This document shows positions 15,599-25,886 of a stretch of DNA of 64,000 bases, in pieces (the stretch's first letter is position 1; each line of letters starts with the position of its first letter). Both the position numbers and the translations under genes were made by a program. The notes beneath the pieces were generated by a model. That model worked only from the letters and a program-made list of their open reading frames with translations. It had not been told where the DNA came from and did not search any database. Source of the stretch: Gammaproteobacteria bacterium (GTDB lineage: Bacteria > Pseudomonadota > Gammaproteobacteria > Pseudomonadales > UBA5518); contig JADKDK010000001.1 of NCBI GenBank assembly GCA_016718385.1, positions 434,001 through 498,000 on the forward strand. The letters run 5' to 3'.

Positions 15599-17423
15599 AT
15601 GTCATTCGAATTGAACAGGAAACTGGCCGCCCGGCGTCCCGCGCTGCCGACCTCGGCAAGCGTGGATCCGGTGACCGCGGCCATCATCCGTGGCGGCATG
15701 GAGACGATCTGTTTCGAAGCGGCAACGCATCTGGGTCGGGCTGCCTCCTCGCCGATCATCAACCAGTCCAACGAACGCAACGGCAGCATCGTCGATGCCC
15801 ATGGCCGCCTGGCGGGGGCGGCGATAGGCACGCCGCACCTGACGTTCGTGACGCAGATGACGGTCCGTTACGGGCTGGAGCACTTCCACGACTATGACTG
15901 GGGGCCCGGTGACGTCTTCCTGGGCAATGATCCGGACCATGGTGGCGGACACCTGCCCGATTACAACGTCTACGCGCCGGTATTCGATGAGGCCGGCGCG
16001 CTGATCATGATCCAGTGTCTGCAGGCGCATCAGGGTGATACGGGGGGCAAGGATCCCGGCGGTTTCACGCTCGAGGCGACGGATATCTTTACCGAGGGTC
16101 TCGCGATTCCCTGCCTCAAGCTGGTCCATCGCGGTGAAAAGCGCCGCGACGTCATCAAGCTGCTGGAGCGCAACAACCGCTTCTTCTCCTTCCGCGGCGA
16201 TCTGGCCGCGATGATCAGCGGCGTGCAGCACAGCGTGCGGCTGCTCCAGGGCCTGGTCGGGAAATGGGGTTCCGACGTGGTGAGGGCGGCGATCAATCAC
16301 AGCATCGATCACACGGAACGGCGCGTGCGCGAAGAGGTCGCGAAGTGGCCCGACGGCACCTACGAGGCCGAGGTGCTGATCGACCACGACACCATGGGCA
16401 CCAGGGATGTCAGGGTCCAGGTGGCCTGCACCATCGCGGGTGAGCAGTTGACGGTGGACCTGACCGGTACGGACGATCGTCCCGGACTGGTCGGCGTCTG
16501 GAATACCTTCGCCAATAGCCGCAGCTACATCATGACCCAGGTCGTGGCGGCGATGGATCCCGCGATCGTGAAGAACGAGGGATTCTTCCAGGCGGTGGAC
16601 ATGATCATCCCCGAAGGGACCATTGCGCATCCGCCGCCCAACAAGCCCGCGGCTCTCGGCTCGTTCCACCCGGCATGCGAGATCACCGAGGCGGTCTGCC
16701 TGGCGCTGTCGAACGTTGCGCCGCAGCGCTCGGCGCCGCAGGTCTACAAGATCGGCATGCCCAATGCGGTCATAGGCTTCGACCAGAAGGGGCGCATGTG
16801 GATGGACCAGGGTGTCGATTCGCGCACCATGGATGCCTCGGCCGTCCAGGGTATCGATGGCTGGGGTTCGTGCCCGGTGTCGCTGGGCAACCTGCTGCTG
16901 GCGCAGGTGGAGGACGCGGAAAGCCGCGTTGCGGTCATCAACATCAGCCGCGAAATGACGATCGATTCCGAGGGCGCCGGTCGCTGGCGCGGCCAGCCGG
17001 GCAGTCTCAACGTGAAGCAGGTCCTGGAGCCGACGACCGCGATGGCGTGGATGGTGTCGGCGGCGCATCCGCTCAGCGGCTTGTGCGGCGGTGATGATGC
17101 CAGCCCCTATTCGAGTCGATTCGAGGTGGGCACGCCAAACGAATACCCAGGTGCTCCTGTCGGCGAACGCGCGCTTGCCGGCCGGCGCCGTGATTGCCTA
17201 CCAGCACGGTGGTGGTGCCGGTTTCGAGCCGGCGCTGCTGCGCGACCCCGCAGCGGTCAGGGACGATGTGCTCGATGAAATCGTCAGCATTACGCGGGCG
17301 CGGGAAAAATACGGTGTCGTTTTCACCGGGACGGTGGAGGAATACGACCTCGAGGTCGACGTCGCGGCAACAGCGGCGTTGCGACAGGAAATGAGTGCGG
17401 CGCAAGCGGCGCAGGCAGCGTAG
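15599..17423 (+). CDS. hydantoinase B/oxoprolinase-type subunit, frameshifted near the 3' end
   Basis: About 607 residues if joined. The first frame (15599 to about 17140) has PVTAAIIRGGMETICFEA, PGDVFLGNDPDHGGGHLPD and GCDDRPG-like VDLTGTDDRPG, HPPPNKPAALGSFHPACEIT and HPLSGLCGGDDASP, all of the HyuB family. The normal C-terminus (TQVLLSANARLPAGAVIAYQ, then HGGGAGFEP, LLRDPAAV, REKYGVVFTG) is in the next frame, 17091-17423. The switch falls near 17140-17150 and needs one base fewer or two more. HyuB pairs with HyuA in ATP-dependent ring opening or carboxylation. A sequencing error or a real mutation are both possible. Confidence 0.85.
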
Positions 17424-17434
17424 GGACCAGGCCC

Positions 17435-19531
17435 ATGGGCTATCGCGTAGGTATAGATATCGGCGGCACGTTCACGGACTTCGCGCTCCTGAACGGTGCC
17501 GGGGTGCGACTGTTCAAGAACCTGAGCACACCCGACGACCGTTCGATCGGTGTCATGAGCGGCCTGGAAAGGCTCGCCGAAATGGAATCCCTGGCGCTGG
17601 GTGATTTCCTCGCCCGCTGCGATGCAATCGTGCACGGCACCACCGTGGCCGACAACACCCTGATCGAAATGAACGGCGCGGTCACCGGCCTGATCACCAC
17701 CGAAGGCTTTCGCGACGAGATGGAGTTCAGGCGCGGATACAAGGAGGACATCTGGGATGTCCGGCTGGCACCGCCGACGCAGATCACCCCGCGGCGCAGG
17801 CGCTTGACCGTCCCGGAACGCATCCTGTTCGATGGCTCCGTGCACAAGGCGCTGGACGAAGAGGCCGTGCGTCGTTGCTGCGCGCGCTTGAAGAAGCAGA
17901 ACGTGGAGTCTGTCGCGATCTCCCTGATCTTCTCCTTCGTGAACCCGGCCCATGAGCGGCGGGTTGCCGAAATCGTGGCGCAGGAGATGCCCGGCGTGCA
18001 GATTTCGAGATCCCACGAAGTGCTGCCACGTGCGCCGGAATATGACCGTACCAGCACCACGGTGGTCAATGCCTACGTCGGCCCCCGGGTCACCTCGTAC
18101 CTGGAGCGGCTGGTATCGCGCCTGGAGGAGTCCGGTTACCGCAATCGGCTCATGGTCATGCAGGCCAGTGGCGGGGTGATGACCAAGGAGTACATCGAGG
18201 GATCGCCGATTCGCGTGCTGGCATCGGGCCCGGCGGGCGGGGTGATGGGCTCGGCGCATGTGGGCGTGGCGAAGGGTTATCGCAATCTGCTGTGCGTGGA
18301 TATGGGTGGCACCTCCTACGACATATCCATGGTGTTGAATGGCGCCGCGCCTGCGGTCGCGGGCTGGAACATGCACCACCGCTACCTGGTGGGCGTTCCC
18401 ATGGTGCAGGTCGAAACGCTCGGTGCCGGCGGCGGCTCGATCTGCCATGTCGACAACGGCGAGCTGCGGGTAGGACCTGCCTCCGCGGGCGCGGCACCGG
18501 GTCCGATCTGTTACGGGCGCGGCGGCACGAAGCCGACCGTCACCGATGCCCTGCTGATGCTGGGCATCCTGTGCGCAGACTCGGAATTCGCCGGCGGCAG
18601 CTTTTCGCTGAGCCGCACCGGCGTCGAGCAGGCGTTCGGGGAACTCGGCGCGCAGATGGGATACGGTGCCGAGGAAGCGGCCTTCGACTGCTGGCGGGTG
18701 GTTAATGCCAATATGTCCCAGGGCGTGAGGAGGATCACTGCCGGGAAGGGTGTGGACCCCAGGGACATGGTGATGCTCGCCTACGGCGGTAACGGACCGG
18801 CGTTCGCGGCGATACAGGCCGAGGACCTGGGCATCGACAAGGTCCTGGTGCCGAAGGCCTCTCCGACTTTCTCGGCCCTGGGCACGCTGGTGGCGGATCC
18901 CAGCATCGATGAGGAACGCTCCTGCATTGCGCCGGCCGACAACATCGATACCGCGAAGCTGAAGGCGTTGTGGACGGAGCTGGGCGAGCGCGCCCGGAAA
19001 TTCTTCGGCGACGCCAATTTCCCGGCCGATTCGGTAGCGGCCAGATACCAGCTCAACATGCGTTATCCCGGACAGAACTGGGCGCTGAGCTTCGATATCA
19101 GGGTCAACCGGGGCCTGGACGACTTGTCCTTCGTCGATCGGACGATCGGGCAGAGGGCCATCGAGTTGTTCAATGAACGTCACATGCAGGAGTACGGACA
19201 CATCCGCGAGGACGAGACACCGGAAATCACCGGGGTGCGTCTCGCCACCTCCGTCGCAACGCCCTCGCCGGTGGCTGCCAAGGGCTTCGCTGCGACCGCT
19301 GTTCCTGCCCGTGCGGCCGGGACGCGTCGTGCCAACCTGGGGCAGGGCTACCGTGAAACCGCTGTTTTCCGCGGGTCGGAGCTGGCGCCGGGCCACGAGG
19401 TGACGGGTCCGGCGATCATCGAGGAGAGCTTCACCACCATCGTGGTGTATCCGGGCTGGAAAGCGCATGTGGACGATGCGGGAGACTACGAGTTGACGAA
19501 GGTGTCGATCGGGAGGCTTCAATGCCGCTAG
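17435..19531 (+). CDS. hydantoinase A/oxoprolinase-type ATP-dependent subunit
   Basis: A 698-residue HyuA-family protein. RVGIDIGGTFTDFALL at the N-terminus is the phosphate-binding motif of the ASKHA fold. HGTTVADNTLIE, then LASGPAGGVMGSAHVG, VDMGGTSYDISMV, VPMVQVETLGAGGGSI and GPASAGAAPGPICYGRGGTKPTVTDALLMLG complete the signature, and SPTFSALGTLVADP is near residue 475. It would activate the substrate by phosphorylation for the HyuB subunit. It lies 11 bases after hyuB and overlaps the CoA-transferase gene by 10 bases. Substrate class (cyclic amide, ketone) cannot be told from sequence. Confidence 0.9.
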   Translation: MGYRVGIDIGGTFTDFALLNGAGVRLFKNLSTPDDRSIGVMSGLERLAEMESLALGDFLARCDAIVHGTTVADNTLIEMNGAVTGLITTEGFRDEMEFRRGYKEDIWDVRLAPPTQITPRRRRLTVPERILFDGSVHKALDEEAVRRCCARLKKQNVESVAISLIFSFVNPAHERRVAEIVAQEMPGVQISRSHEVLPRAPEYDRTSTTVVNAYVGPRVTSYLERLVSRLEESGYRNRLMVMQASGGVMTKEYIEGSPIRVLASGPAGGVMGSAHVGVAKGYRNLLCVDMGGTSYDISMVLNGAAPAVAGWNMHHRYLVGVPMVQVETLGAGGGSICHVDNGELRVGPASAGAAPGPICYGRGGTKPTVTDALLMLGILCADSEFAGGSFSLSRTGVEQAFGELGAQMGYGAEEAAFDCWRVVNANMSQGVRRITAGKGVDPRDMVMLAYGGNGPAFAAIQAEDLGIDKVLVPKASPTFSALGTLVADPSIDEERSCIAPADNIDTAKLKALWTELGERARKFFGDANFPADSVAARYQLNMRYPGQNWALSFDIRVNRGLDDLSFVDRTIGQRAIELFNERHMQEYGHIREDETPEITGVRLATSVATPSPVAAKGFAATAVPARAAGTRRANLGQGYRETAVFRGSELAPGHEVTGPAIIEESFTTIVVYPGWKAHVDDAGDYELTKVSIGRLQCR

Positions 19532-20757
19532 AACAGCGCGAGGCCTCCGCACTGGGTGCCCTGACGGTGCTCGAGCTGGCCGAAGGCGTGGGCGGGGAAT
19601 ACTGCGGCAAGCTCCTCGCCGATTTTGGCGCCACCGTCATCAAGCTGGAAAAGCCCGGCTGTGGCAGTCCCACCCGTAGTCTCGGGCCATTTGCGCCCGG
19701 GGCTCCCGCGCCCGAGAGCAGCGGCCTGTTCGCCTGGCTGAACACCAACAAGCGCTCGGTGGCGCTCGACGTGACGAGCGCGGCCGGTGCCGCGGCACTC
19801 GGCGCGCTGCTGCAACGCGCAGACGTGGTCATCGACGACCATCCCGCCGGCTGGCTCTCGGGCGTGGGGCTGGACCCGGCATCCATCGAGAACAGTCATC
19901 CGGGACTCGTGCTCTGTTCCATCACGGCATTCGGGCAGTCTCCACCCGGGGAGCGCCTGCACGCCGAGGATCTCACCGTTTTCCACAGCAGCGGCTGGGG
20001 CTACCACACGCCCAGCGCGGCCGACGCCGGCCTGCCGCCGTTGAAGGGGCCCGGGCGCTTCCTGCCCAGCTACGAGGCCGGGCTGGAGGCGGCGATGTGC
20101 GTGGTCGCGGCCGTATACGAGCGGGATGTATCCGGCCAGGGCCGTTTCATCGACGTCTCGAAGCAGCAGGTGCTGGCGTCGCGCATCGACTACGTGCTGG
20201 GACAGATGGTCGCCGGCGAGCTGCCCGTAGGCACCGGGAGGACCGCGTTCGATCTCGGCGGACCCGCGGGTATCTTTGCCTGCCGGGACGGGTACGCCTA
20301 TATCTGGATGTCCGCGCCCGCGCACTGGAAAGCCCTGCGCGAGTTGCTGGGCGATCCGGACTGGACGGCGTCCTTTCCGGAGCACTGGCTGGAGCGCGAG
20401 TGCACGCCGGAGCGCGTGGCGCAGTGCCGTTTCCACATCGCTGAGTGGCTCCGCACGCAGGACAAGCACGAGGCGGCGGCGGCTGCCCAGAAGCTCGGTC
20501 TCACCCTCGTCGCGGTGAACGATGCCAGGGATCTGGTGGCCTCGCCACAGTATCGATTCCGCGGGTTTTTTGCCGAGGTGAGGCACCCGCTTGCCGGAGC
20601 GGCGCTTCATCCCACGGTTCCATACCGCCTCAGCGCAACGCCCGCGAAGCTGCGCACGCCGGCTCCGCTGCTGGGACAACATACGCAGGATCCGCTGGGC
20701 ACCCCGGACGGCGCCGCGGCCGCGGGATCGCGGTCGCAACCCGGAGGTGTACGGTGA
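19522..20757 (+). CDS. CaiB/BaiF family III CoA-transferase (first copy)
   Basis: A 411-residue protein with VLELAEGVGGEYCGKLLADFGATVIKLEKPG split over the N-terminus, NTNKRSVALDVTS, ADVVIDDHPAGWL, GQSPPGERLHAEDLTV and FIDVSKQQVLASRID. Family III CoA-transferases move CoA between acids through an aspartyl-CoA intermediate. The usual catalytic Asp in the Y-D-x-x-x-Q region is replaced by HAEDL, so Asp of that motif is the candidate. It overlaps hyuA and the next CoA-transferase, so the three are probably cotranslated. Confidence 0.85.
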   Translation: MPLEQREASALGALTVLELAEGVGGEYCGKLLADFGATVIKLEKPGCGSPTRSLGPFAPGAPAPESSGLFAWLNTNKRSVALDVTSAAGAAALGALLQRADVVIDDHPAGWLSGVGLDPASIENSHPGLVLCSITAFGQSPPGERLHAEDLTVFHSSGWGYHTPSAADAGLPPLKGPGRFLPSYEAGLEAAMCVVAAVYERDVSGQGRFIDVSKQQVLASRIDYVLGQMVAGELPVGTGRTAFDLGGPAGIFACRDGYAYIWMSAPAHWKALRELLGDPDWTASFPEHWLERECTPERVAQCRFHIAEWLRTQDKHEAAAAAQKLGLTLVAVNDARDLVASPQYRFRGFFAEVRHPLAGAALHPTVPYRLSATPAKLRTPAPLLGQHTQDPLGTPDGAAAAGSRSQPGGVR

Positions 20758-21959
20758 CGGTACACGCGCGCGGTGGCCCGCTGCAGGGCGTGCGGGTGGT
20801 CGAGCTGACGAAGGTCTGGGCGGGGCCGTACGTGGGCAAGCTGCTGGCGTTTCTCGGCGCGCAAGTCATCCGGGTCGAAAGCGAAAGCTCGCTCGATGTG
20901 ACGCGCACCTACGGCGTCGCCGACATCAATAACGCGCCAGGCTTCCAGGCGGTCAATCCGCAAAAACTCAGCGTGCAGATCGACATGAAGACCGGCAAGG
21001 GCGTCGGGCTCATCCTCGACCTGCTGGCCAGGTCCGACGTCGTGATCGAGAACCTTCGACCCGGTGCCGTGCGGCGCCTCGGTCTGGGTTATGACACGGT
21101 GAAGTCCGTCAAGCCCGACATCATCTACGCGTCGATGGGCATGTACGGCAATGAAGGCCCGCTGAGTTACCAGACCGGCTATGCGCCGTGCTTCGCCGCG
21201 CTGGGTGGACTGAGCGCCCTGGTCGGATACGAAGGCGGGCCGCCGGCCGGCATGAACGTGCGTTACGCCGATGCGACCTTCGGCGCTGCAACTGCCTACG
21301 CGACCGTCGTTGCGCTGGCGCATCGCCGCCGAACCGGTGTCGGCCAGTACATCGACGTCTCGGCCGTTGAGACCATGAGCAGCATGATCGGCGACACGAT
21401 CATGGATTTCGCGCTCAACGGCGCCGTGCACCAATGCGATGGCAACCGCCACCCCGACATGGCGCCGCACGGCGCCTACGCATGCCGCGACGGCGACTGG
21501 ATCAGCATCGCCGTGGGCGGTGACAAGGCCTGGCGCGCGCTCACCGAGGCGATGGCTCAGCCCGGTCTCGCCGAGGACCCGCGCTTCAGGACCCTCGCCG
21601 ATCGCAAGGCCAACGAGTCCGCGCTCGATCGCCTGGTGTCGCAATGGACCGCCGGCGGCGATGCCCTGGAACTGGCCGGCGAGTTGCAACTGCGTGGCGT
21701 CGCCGCGGCGAAGAGCCTGAATTCCCTCGACCTGGTGGCGGACCAGCAGCTCTGGGCAAGTGGCTTCTTTCGCCACGTCGGCGATCATGCCGGGCAATCC
21801 AGGCCGATCGTGGGACCGCCCTGGAAGATGTCGAGGCAAGCGTCGATAACCGACGCAGCGCCGCGCCTGGGGCAGCACAACGCCTATGTGCTGGGCGAGC
21901 TGCTGGGATTGTCGGAAGAGGAGCAGCGACAGCTGGCCGTCGCGGGAATCACCCGCTAG
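20754..21959 (+). CDS. CaiB/BaiF family III CoA-transferase (second copy)
   Basis: A 401-residue paralogue of the preceding gene. It has GVRVVELTKVWAGPYVGKLLAFLGAQVIRVES in two parts, NPQKLSVQIDMKTGKGV, SDVVIENLRPGAVRRLGLGYD and GQYIDVSAVETMSSM. The start is GTG at 20754, four bases inside the previous gene (GTGA), with GGAGG about eight bases before; longer frames upstream lack family similarity. Two adjacent copies suggest a heteromeric enzyme, as seen for several class III CoA-transferases acting on bulky acids. HyuA and HyuB sit upstream. Confidence 0.88.
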   Translation: MTVHARGGPLQGVRVVELTKVWAGPYVGKLLAFLGAQVIRVESESSLDVTRTYGVADINNAPGFQAVNPQKLSVQIDMKTGKGVGLILDLLARSDVVIENLRPGAVRRLGLGYDTVKSVKPDIIYASMGMYGNEGPLSYQTGYAPCFAALGGLSALVGYEGGPPAGMNVRYADATFGAATAYATVVALAHRRRTGVGQYIDVSAVETMSSMIGDTIMDFALNGAVHQCDGNRHPDMAPHGAYACRDGDWISIAVGGDKAWRALTEAMAQPGLAEDPRFRTLADRKANESALDRLVSQWTAGGDALELAGELQLRGVAAAKSLNSLDLVADQQLWASGFFRHVGDHAGQSRPIVGPPWKMSRQASITDAAPRLGQHNAYVLGELLGLSEEEQRQLAVAGITR

Positions 21960-22039
21960 GCGCGTGCGCGCCATGGGGCTTCGGTGTACCGGGAATGCGC
22001 CAGATGCAGATGGAATCTCACAAGCTGGAGAGATTGAAG

Positions 22040-23062
22040 ATGACCGAAACCCTGTTCGCATTCGACGTGCGCAATTACCAGGAGTGCCAGAAGGCCTTCC
22101 GGGGGCAAAAGAGCCAGGAGTACTACCTGGGCGATTACTCGATCGAGGCGGGATCGGTCATCGACGTGCGTGCCGACAAGAAGGCGGTGGGCTCGTGCTC
22201 GATAATACGTCTGCGCTCCAGGACCCGTCTCTTCTTCAAGCGGTCCTGGTCGCATATCCGGGAGGATGCAACCGACGTGACGGTGCTGTGGTTCGTCAAG
22301 CGCGGGACCATGTCCGTGTCCCACCCGGGTGGCTACAGCATCGCCAGGGCGGGCGACTTCGCGATCACGCAGTCGATGACACCGTTCTCGATGGAATGCC
22401 AGGCCGATGAGGAGTCCCGGTTCGAGGTCCTTCATCTCGTGGTTCCGACCCACGTGTTCCGCCAGAGCGTTCGTCACGACATCGCCACCGGCTTTGCGGT
22501 ATCGGGGCAGGCGCGCAAGTTCGGCATCGTCGAACGCCTGTTGATGGACGTATTCCAGGAGCCGGAGGAACTGGCCGAACACGTCGAGCAGCTGCTCCTC
22601 GACAGCGCCCTCGCGGTGCTGGCTGACGCGCTGGCGGACTGCGATCACGGCGCCCCGGCGCGCCTGACGCTCGCGGACAGGCGGCTGCGCGATGTGCTCA
22701 GGTTTGTCCAGGTTCACCTGTCGGATCCCAGGCTGAGCACCACGATGGTCGCTGCCGCATGCGGCATATCACCGCGCTACCTGTCGTACCTGCTCAAGCA
22801 GAGCGGGACTACATTCTCGGCCCTGGTCTGGGACCAGCGCCTGCAGGTCGCGAGCCGCTGGCTCTCCTGCGCGCAGGGCCGCGATATCTCGATGGCGGAA
22901 ATCGCGTTCCGTGTGGGTTTCAAGAGCCCCGCGCATTTCAGCCGGATGTTCAAGCGGGTGTTCAACAAGGGGCCGCGCGAATACCGGGCCGCCTTCCAGG
23001 GCGATGTCGCGCACAAGGCCGCGGATCCGCGCGTGCTTGCCGGTATCAACACCCTGCAGTGA
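22040..23062 (+). CDS. AraC-family transcriptional regulator (AraC-binding-like domain)
   Basis: A 340-residue regulator. The N-terminal part (to about 200) includes SGAYSI-like HPGGYSIARAGDFAITQSM, typical of AraC_binding_2 domains, and the last 110 hold LSTTMVAAACGISPRYLSYLLKQ and MAEIAFRVGFKSPAHFSRMFKR followed by GPREYR. The ATG at 22040 is preceded by GGAGAG. It lies between the CoA-transferases and a P450 on the same strand, 33 bases from the latter, and likely controls this pathway together with the divergent AraC gene at 13315-14397. Confidence 0.87.
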   Translation: MTETLFAFDVRNYQECQKAFRGQKSQEYYLGDYSIEAGSVIDVRADKKAVGSCSIIRLRSRTRLFFKRSWSHIREDATDVTVLWFVKRGTMSVSHPGGYSIARAGDFAITQSMTPFSMECQADEESRFEVLHLVVPTHVFRQSVRHDIATGFAVSGQARKFGIVERLLMDVFQEPEELAEHVEQLLLDSALAVLADALADCDHGAPARLTLADRRLRDVLRFVQVHLSDPRLSTTMVAAACGISPRYLSYLLKQSGTTFSALVWDQRLQVASRWLSCAQGRDISMAEIAFRVGFKSPAHFSRMFKRVFNKGPREYRAAFQGDVAHKAADPRVLAGINTLQ

Positions 23063-23095
23063 ATGCGTGATATACGAAACTTCGGAGGCCTAAAC

Positions 23096-24421
23096 ATGGA
23101 TGCTGAGAACGATACCGACGCGCAACAGGTCACCGGCTGCCCCGTGACCGGCAAGGCGGGCTGTCAGCTGGACGCGGTCTCGCTGATCGATCCCGAAATC
23201 AGCGCGCACCCCAATGCCTTCTATCGCGCCCTGCGCACCGAGGACCCGGTGCACTACGATGAGAAGCTGGGCATGTGGCTGGTGTCGCGCTACAAGGATA
23301 TCGTCGCACTCCTGCGCGATCCGGAGACATTCTCGGACAAGCACGGCTACGAAGCGCAGTACGCGAGCGGCTACTTCGAGGAGTTCAGGGAGATCCTCGA
23401 GCGCGAGGGCGGTGGTTTCTTCCCCGACGTCATCAAGAGCGATCCGCCTGAGCACACCCGCGTCCGCAAGCTGATGGACGGTGCGTTCACGGCGCATCGC
23501 GTGAAGACGCTCGAGCCCGGGATCACCCGCATCATCGTGGACCTGGTCGAGAAGATCGCGGCCAAGGCGGCCAATGGCGAGGTTGTCGACGGCGTGGACG
23601 AATTCGCCGTGCCGCTGACCATTGCCGTGATCTGCGAGCAACTGGGACTCGAGCATTACAACGCGACGAAGATCCAGCGCTGGTCGAGCGCGGTCACGGC
23701 GCAGATCGGGCGCATGCAGAACCGCGAGCAGATGATCGAGAATGCCAGGCAGATCTGCGAGCTGCAGAACTTCATCATCGGGCAGGTCAGGGACCGCGAA
23801 GCCAATCCGCGCGAGGACATGATCTCCGACCTCGTGCATGCGCGCACCGCCGATGGCGGGAAGCTGGGCTTCGCGGAAGTGGTGTCGCTGGTTCGCGCGC
23901 TGGTCATTGCCGGCAACGAAACCACGGCAACCGCCATCGGCAACCTGCTCTTCGTGCTGGCGACGCAGCCGGAGCAGGCCAGGCTGCTCCATGAAAACAT
24001 CGACGATGACCGCTACGTGACGCGCTTTGTCGAGGAGCTGCTGCGCATCGCACCGCCGGTGCGTGGCCTGGCCAAGATGACGACGCGCGAAACGGAACTC
24101 GGCGGGCAGAAGCTGCCAAAGGGTGCGCACATGCTCGTGCTGTACGCCTCGGGCAACGACGACGAGACGCAATTCGAATGCCCGGCGAAGTTCGACCTCA
24201 ATCGTGGCAACATCGGTCTGCACGTGGCATTCGGTGTGGGCATCCACCGCTGTATCGGAGCTTCGCTCGCGCGGATGGAGATCAAGGTGGCGGCACGGGA
24301 AATCGTGAAGCGGCTGGACAATATCAGGCTCGCCGTGGCGGTCGAGGAAATCCCCTACCTGCCCACCGTTGCCACGCATTCCATCGCGCACCTGCCGCTG
24401 ACGTTCACGCGCCGGCGCTGA
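23096..24421 (+). CDS. cytochrome P450 (bacterial, ferredoxin-dependent type)
   Basis: A 441-residue soluble P450. The I-helix AGNETT is at about 271, the K-helix ExxR in EELLRIAPPVRG, and the haem loop FGVGIHRCIGASLARME with the proximal Cys near 386. There is no membrane anchor. Bacterial P450s of this shape hydroxylate terpenoids or steroids using a ferredoxin, and a [2Fe-2S] ferredoxin gene lies 1.1 kb downstream. The N-terminus has the Cys-rich CPVTGKAGC. The ATG at 23096 has CGGAGG eight bases before. The substrate is unknown. Confidence 0.92.
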   Translation: MDAENDTDAQQVTGCPVTGKAGCQLDAVSLIDPEISAHPNAFYRALRTEDPVHYDEKLGMWLVSRYKDIVALLRDPETFSDKHGYEAQYASGYFEEFREILEREGGGFFPDVIKSDPPEHTRVRKLMDGAFTAHRVKTLEPGITRIIVDLVEKIAAKAANGEVVDGVDEFAVPLTIAVICEQLGLEHYNATKIQRWSSAVTAQIGRMQNREQMIENARQICELQNFIIGQVRDREANPREDMISDLVHARTADGGKLGFAEVVSLVRALVIAGNETTATAIGNLLFVLATQPEQARLLHENIDDDRYVTRFVEELLRIAPPVRGLAKMTTRETELGGQKLPKGAHMLVLYASGNDDETQFECPAKFDLNRGNIGLHVAFGVGIHRCIGASLARMEIKVAAREIVKRLDNIRLAVAVEEIPYLPTVATHSIAHLPLTFTRRR

Positions 24422-24523
24422 TGCGCGCGGTGCCAGCGGGCGGTGTCTCGCATTGATTGAAAGGGTGCCGCGGCCCGACGCGCTGCGGCTTTGCTTGTGA
24501 ACGCCCTTGCACGGGAGCTTTCG

Positions 24524-25363
24524 ATGGGACAGGAACTGGCGGGAAAGGTCGCAATCGTTACCGGCGGCGCCGGCGGGATCGGCCGCGCCACGGTCGAGCT
24601 GTTCGTGCGCGAAGGCGCGAAGGTTGTCATCGCAGATGTCGATGTGGCGGCTGGAGAGCAGCTGGCGGCCTCCCTCGGCGCCCAGGCCCTGTTCAGGCGC
24701 ACCGACGTCGCCATTGCCGACGAGGTGCAGGAACTCGTCGATGTCGCGGTGGAGAGCTTCGGCGGCCTGGACATCATGTTCAACAACGCCGGCATTTCCT
24801 GCGCGATGTTCGACCGTTTCCTCGATGACGAACTGGCGGATTTCCACCGGGTCATGGGGGTCAATCTCCTCGGTGTCATGCTCGGCAGCCAGCGCGCCGG
24901 ACGATACATGGCCAGGCACGGCGGCGGATCGATCATCAACAACGCCTCGATCGCGGCACACAACGCGGGCTTTGCCCTGATGTCGTATCGCGCATCGAAG
25001 GCCGGCGTGGTGCACTTCAGCAAGTCGATCGCGATCGATCTCGCGGAATACGGCATCCGCGTGAACTGCCTGCTACCGGGTCATATCGTGACGGAACTGA
25101 ACTCCTTCGCCGAGCCGGGATCGAGCCCGGAGCTCGCGCAACGCCTGCAGCAGGCGCTCGATCCGGTCTGGCTGTCGAACCAGCCGCTCAAGCGTCGCGG
25201 CAGGCCGCAGGATGTCGCCGAGGCCGCGCTCTACCTGGCGAGCGACAGATCGGCGCAGGTGACGGGGATCGTGCTCCCCGTCGATGGCGGGATCACGGCA
25301 GGCGATCCGGTCAACCACCTGAACGAGATCATGAAGACGCGTGCGCGGGTCCTGGAGGGCTAA
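24524..25363 (+). CDS. short-chain dehydrogenase/reductase (SDR)
   Basis: A 279-residue SDR. IVTGGAGGIGRATVELF binds the nucleotide, the D in IADVDVAAG suggests NAD preference, then MFNNAGIS, NNASIAAHNAGF with the active-site Ser, YRASKAGVVHF with the Tyr/Lys pair, and GIRVNCLLPGHIVTEL. It likely oxidises the alcohol made by the P450 just upstream. The ATG at 24524 has GGGAG about seven bases upstream, and a longer frame from 24491 is less likely. Confidence 0.88.
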   Translation: MGQELAGKVAIVTGGAGGIGRATVELFVREGAKVVIADVDVAAGEQLAASLGAQALFRRTDVAIADEVQELVDVAVESFGGLDIMFNNAGISCAMFDRFLDDELADFHRVMGVNLLGVMLGSQRAGRYMARHGGGSIINNASIAAHNAGFALMSYRASKAGVVHFSKSIAIDLAEYGIRVNCLLPGHIVTELNSFAEPGSSPELAQRLQQALDPVWLSNQPLKRRGRPQDVAEAALYLASDRSAQVTGIVLPVDGGITAGDPVNHLNEIMKTRARVLEG

Positions 25364-25556
25364 CGCACCGCGGCGCCCCTTTGCGGCGCTGGCACAGGCG
25401 GCTCCGGGCAGCGCCGCCTCGCCGCAGGCCTCGGCCCTGGGGCATAATGCGGCCGCGGTCGGTGAGCCGAGGACCTGCGGGCTCGAGCTGTCATACGACT
25501 ACTGAATGCGCGCTACGGCGCCCCCCCGGGACGGGGGCTCAAGGAGATGAATCGTA

Positions 25557-25886
25557 ATGGCTTCGATCAAGGTGACCTTTGTCCAGGTCGATGGTGTGGA
25601 GAAGGCGATAGCAGACGCCGTGCCCGGGGAGTCGCTGATGGAGCTCGCCAAGGCCAACGGTGTCGAGGGCATCATCGGCGATTGCGGCGGCGGCTGCGCC
25701 TGCGCGACCTGCCACGTCTACGTCGACCCGCAATGGATGGCTGTCGTTGGAGCGCCCGACGAAATCGAGGAGATGACGCTGGACATGGTGTCGGACATAC
25801 ACAAGAGCAACAGTCGGCTTTGCTGCCAGATCATGGTGCGCCCGGAACTGGATGGCCTCAGGGTGACCGTGGCTCCCGGCGAGTAA
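25557..25886 (+). CDS. [2Fe-2S] ferredoxin (adrenodoxin-like)
   Basis: A 109-residue ferredoxin with cluster ligands in the C-x5-C-x2-C spacing at C43, C49 and C52 and the fourth in RLCCQI at C90. EIEEMTLDMVSD is the acidic partner-binding helix. It is the electron donor expected for the P450 at 23096-24421. No ferredoxin reductase is in this window. AAGGAGATGAATCGTA just before the ATG is a strong binding site. Confidence 0.93.
   Translation: MASIKVTFVQVDGVEKAIADAVPGESLMELAKANGVEGIIGDCGGGCACATCHVYVDPQWMAVVGAPDEIEEMTLDMVSDIHKSNSRLCCQIMVRPELDGLRVTVAPGE

Noticed and set aside
17198..19552. A 784-codon minus-strand frame opposite hyuA
   Set aside because: Shadow frame: rich in His, Arg and Asp without any domain, while the plus strand encodes HyuA.
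23090..25015. A 641-codon minus-strand frame opposite the P450 and SDR
   Set aside because: Another GC-driven antisense frame; both plus-strand genes have intact catalytic motifs and binding sites.
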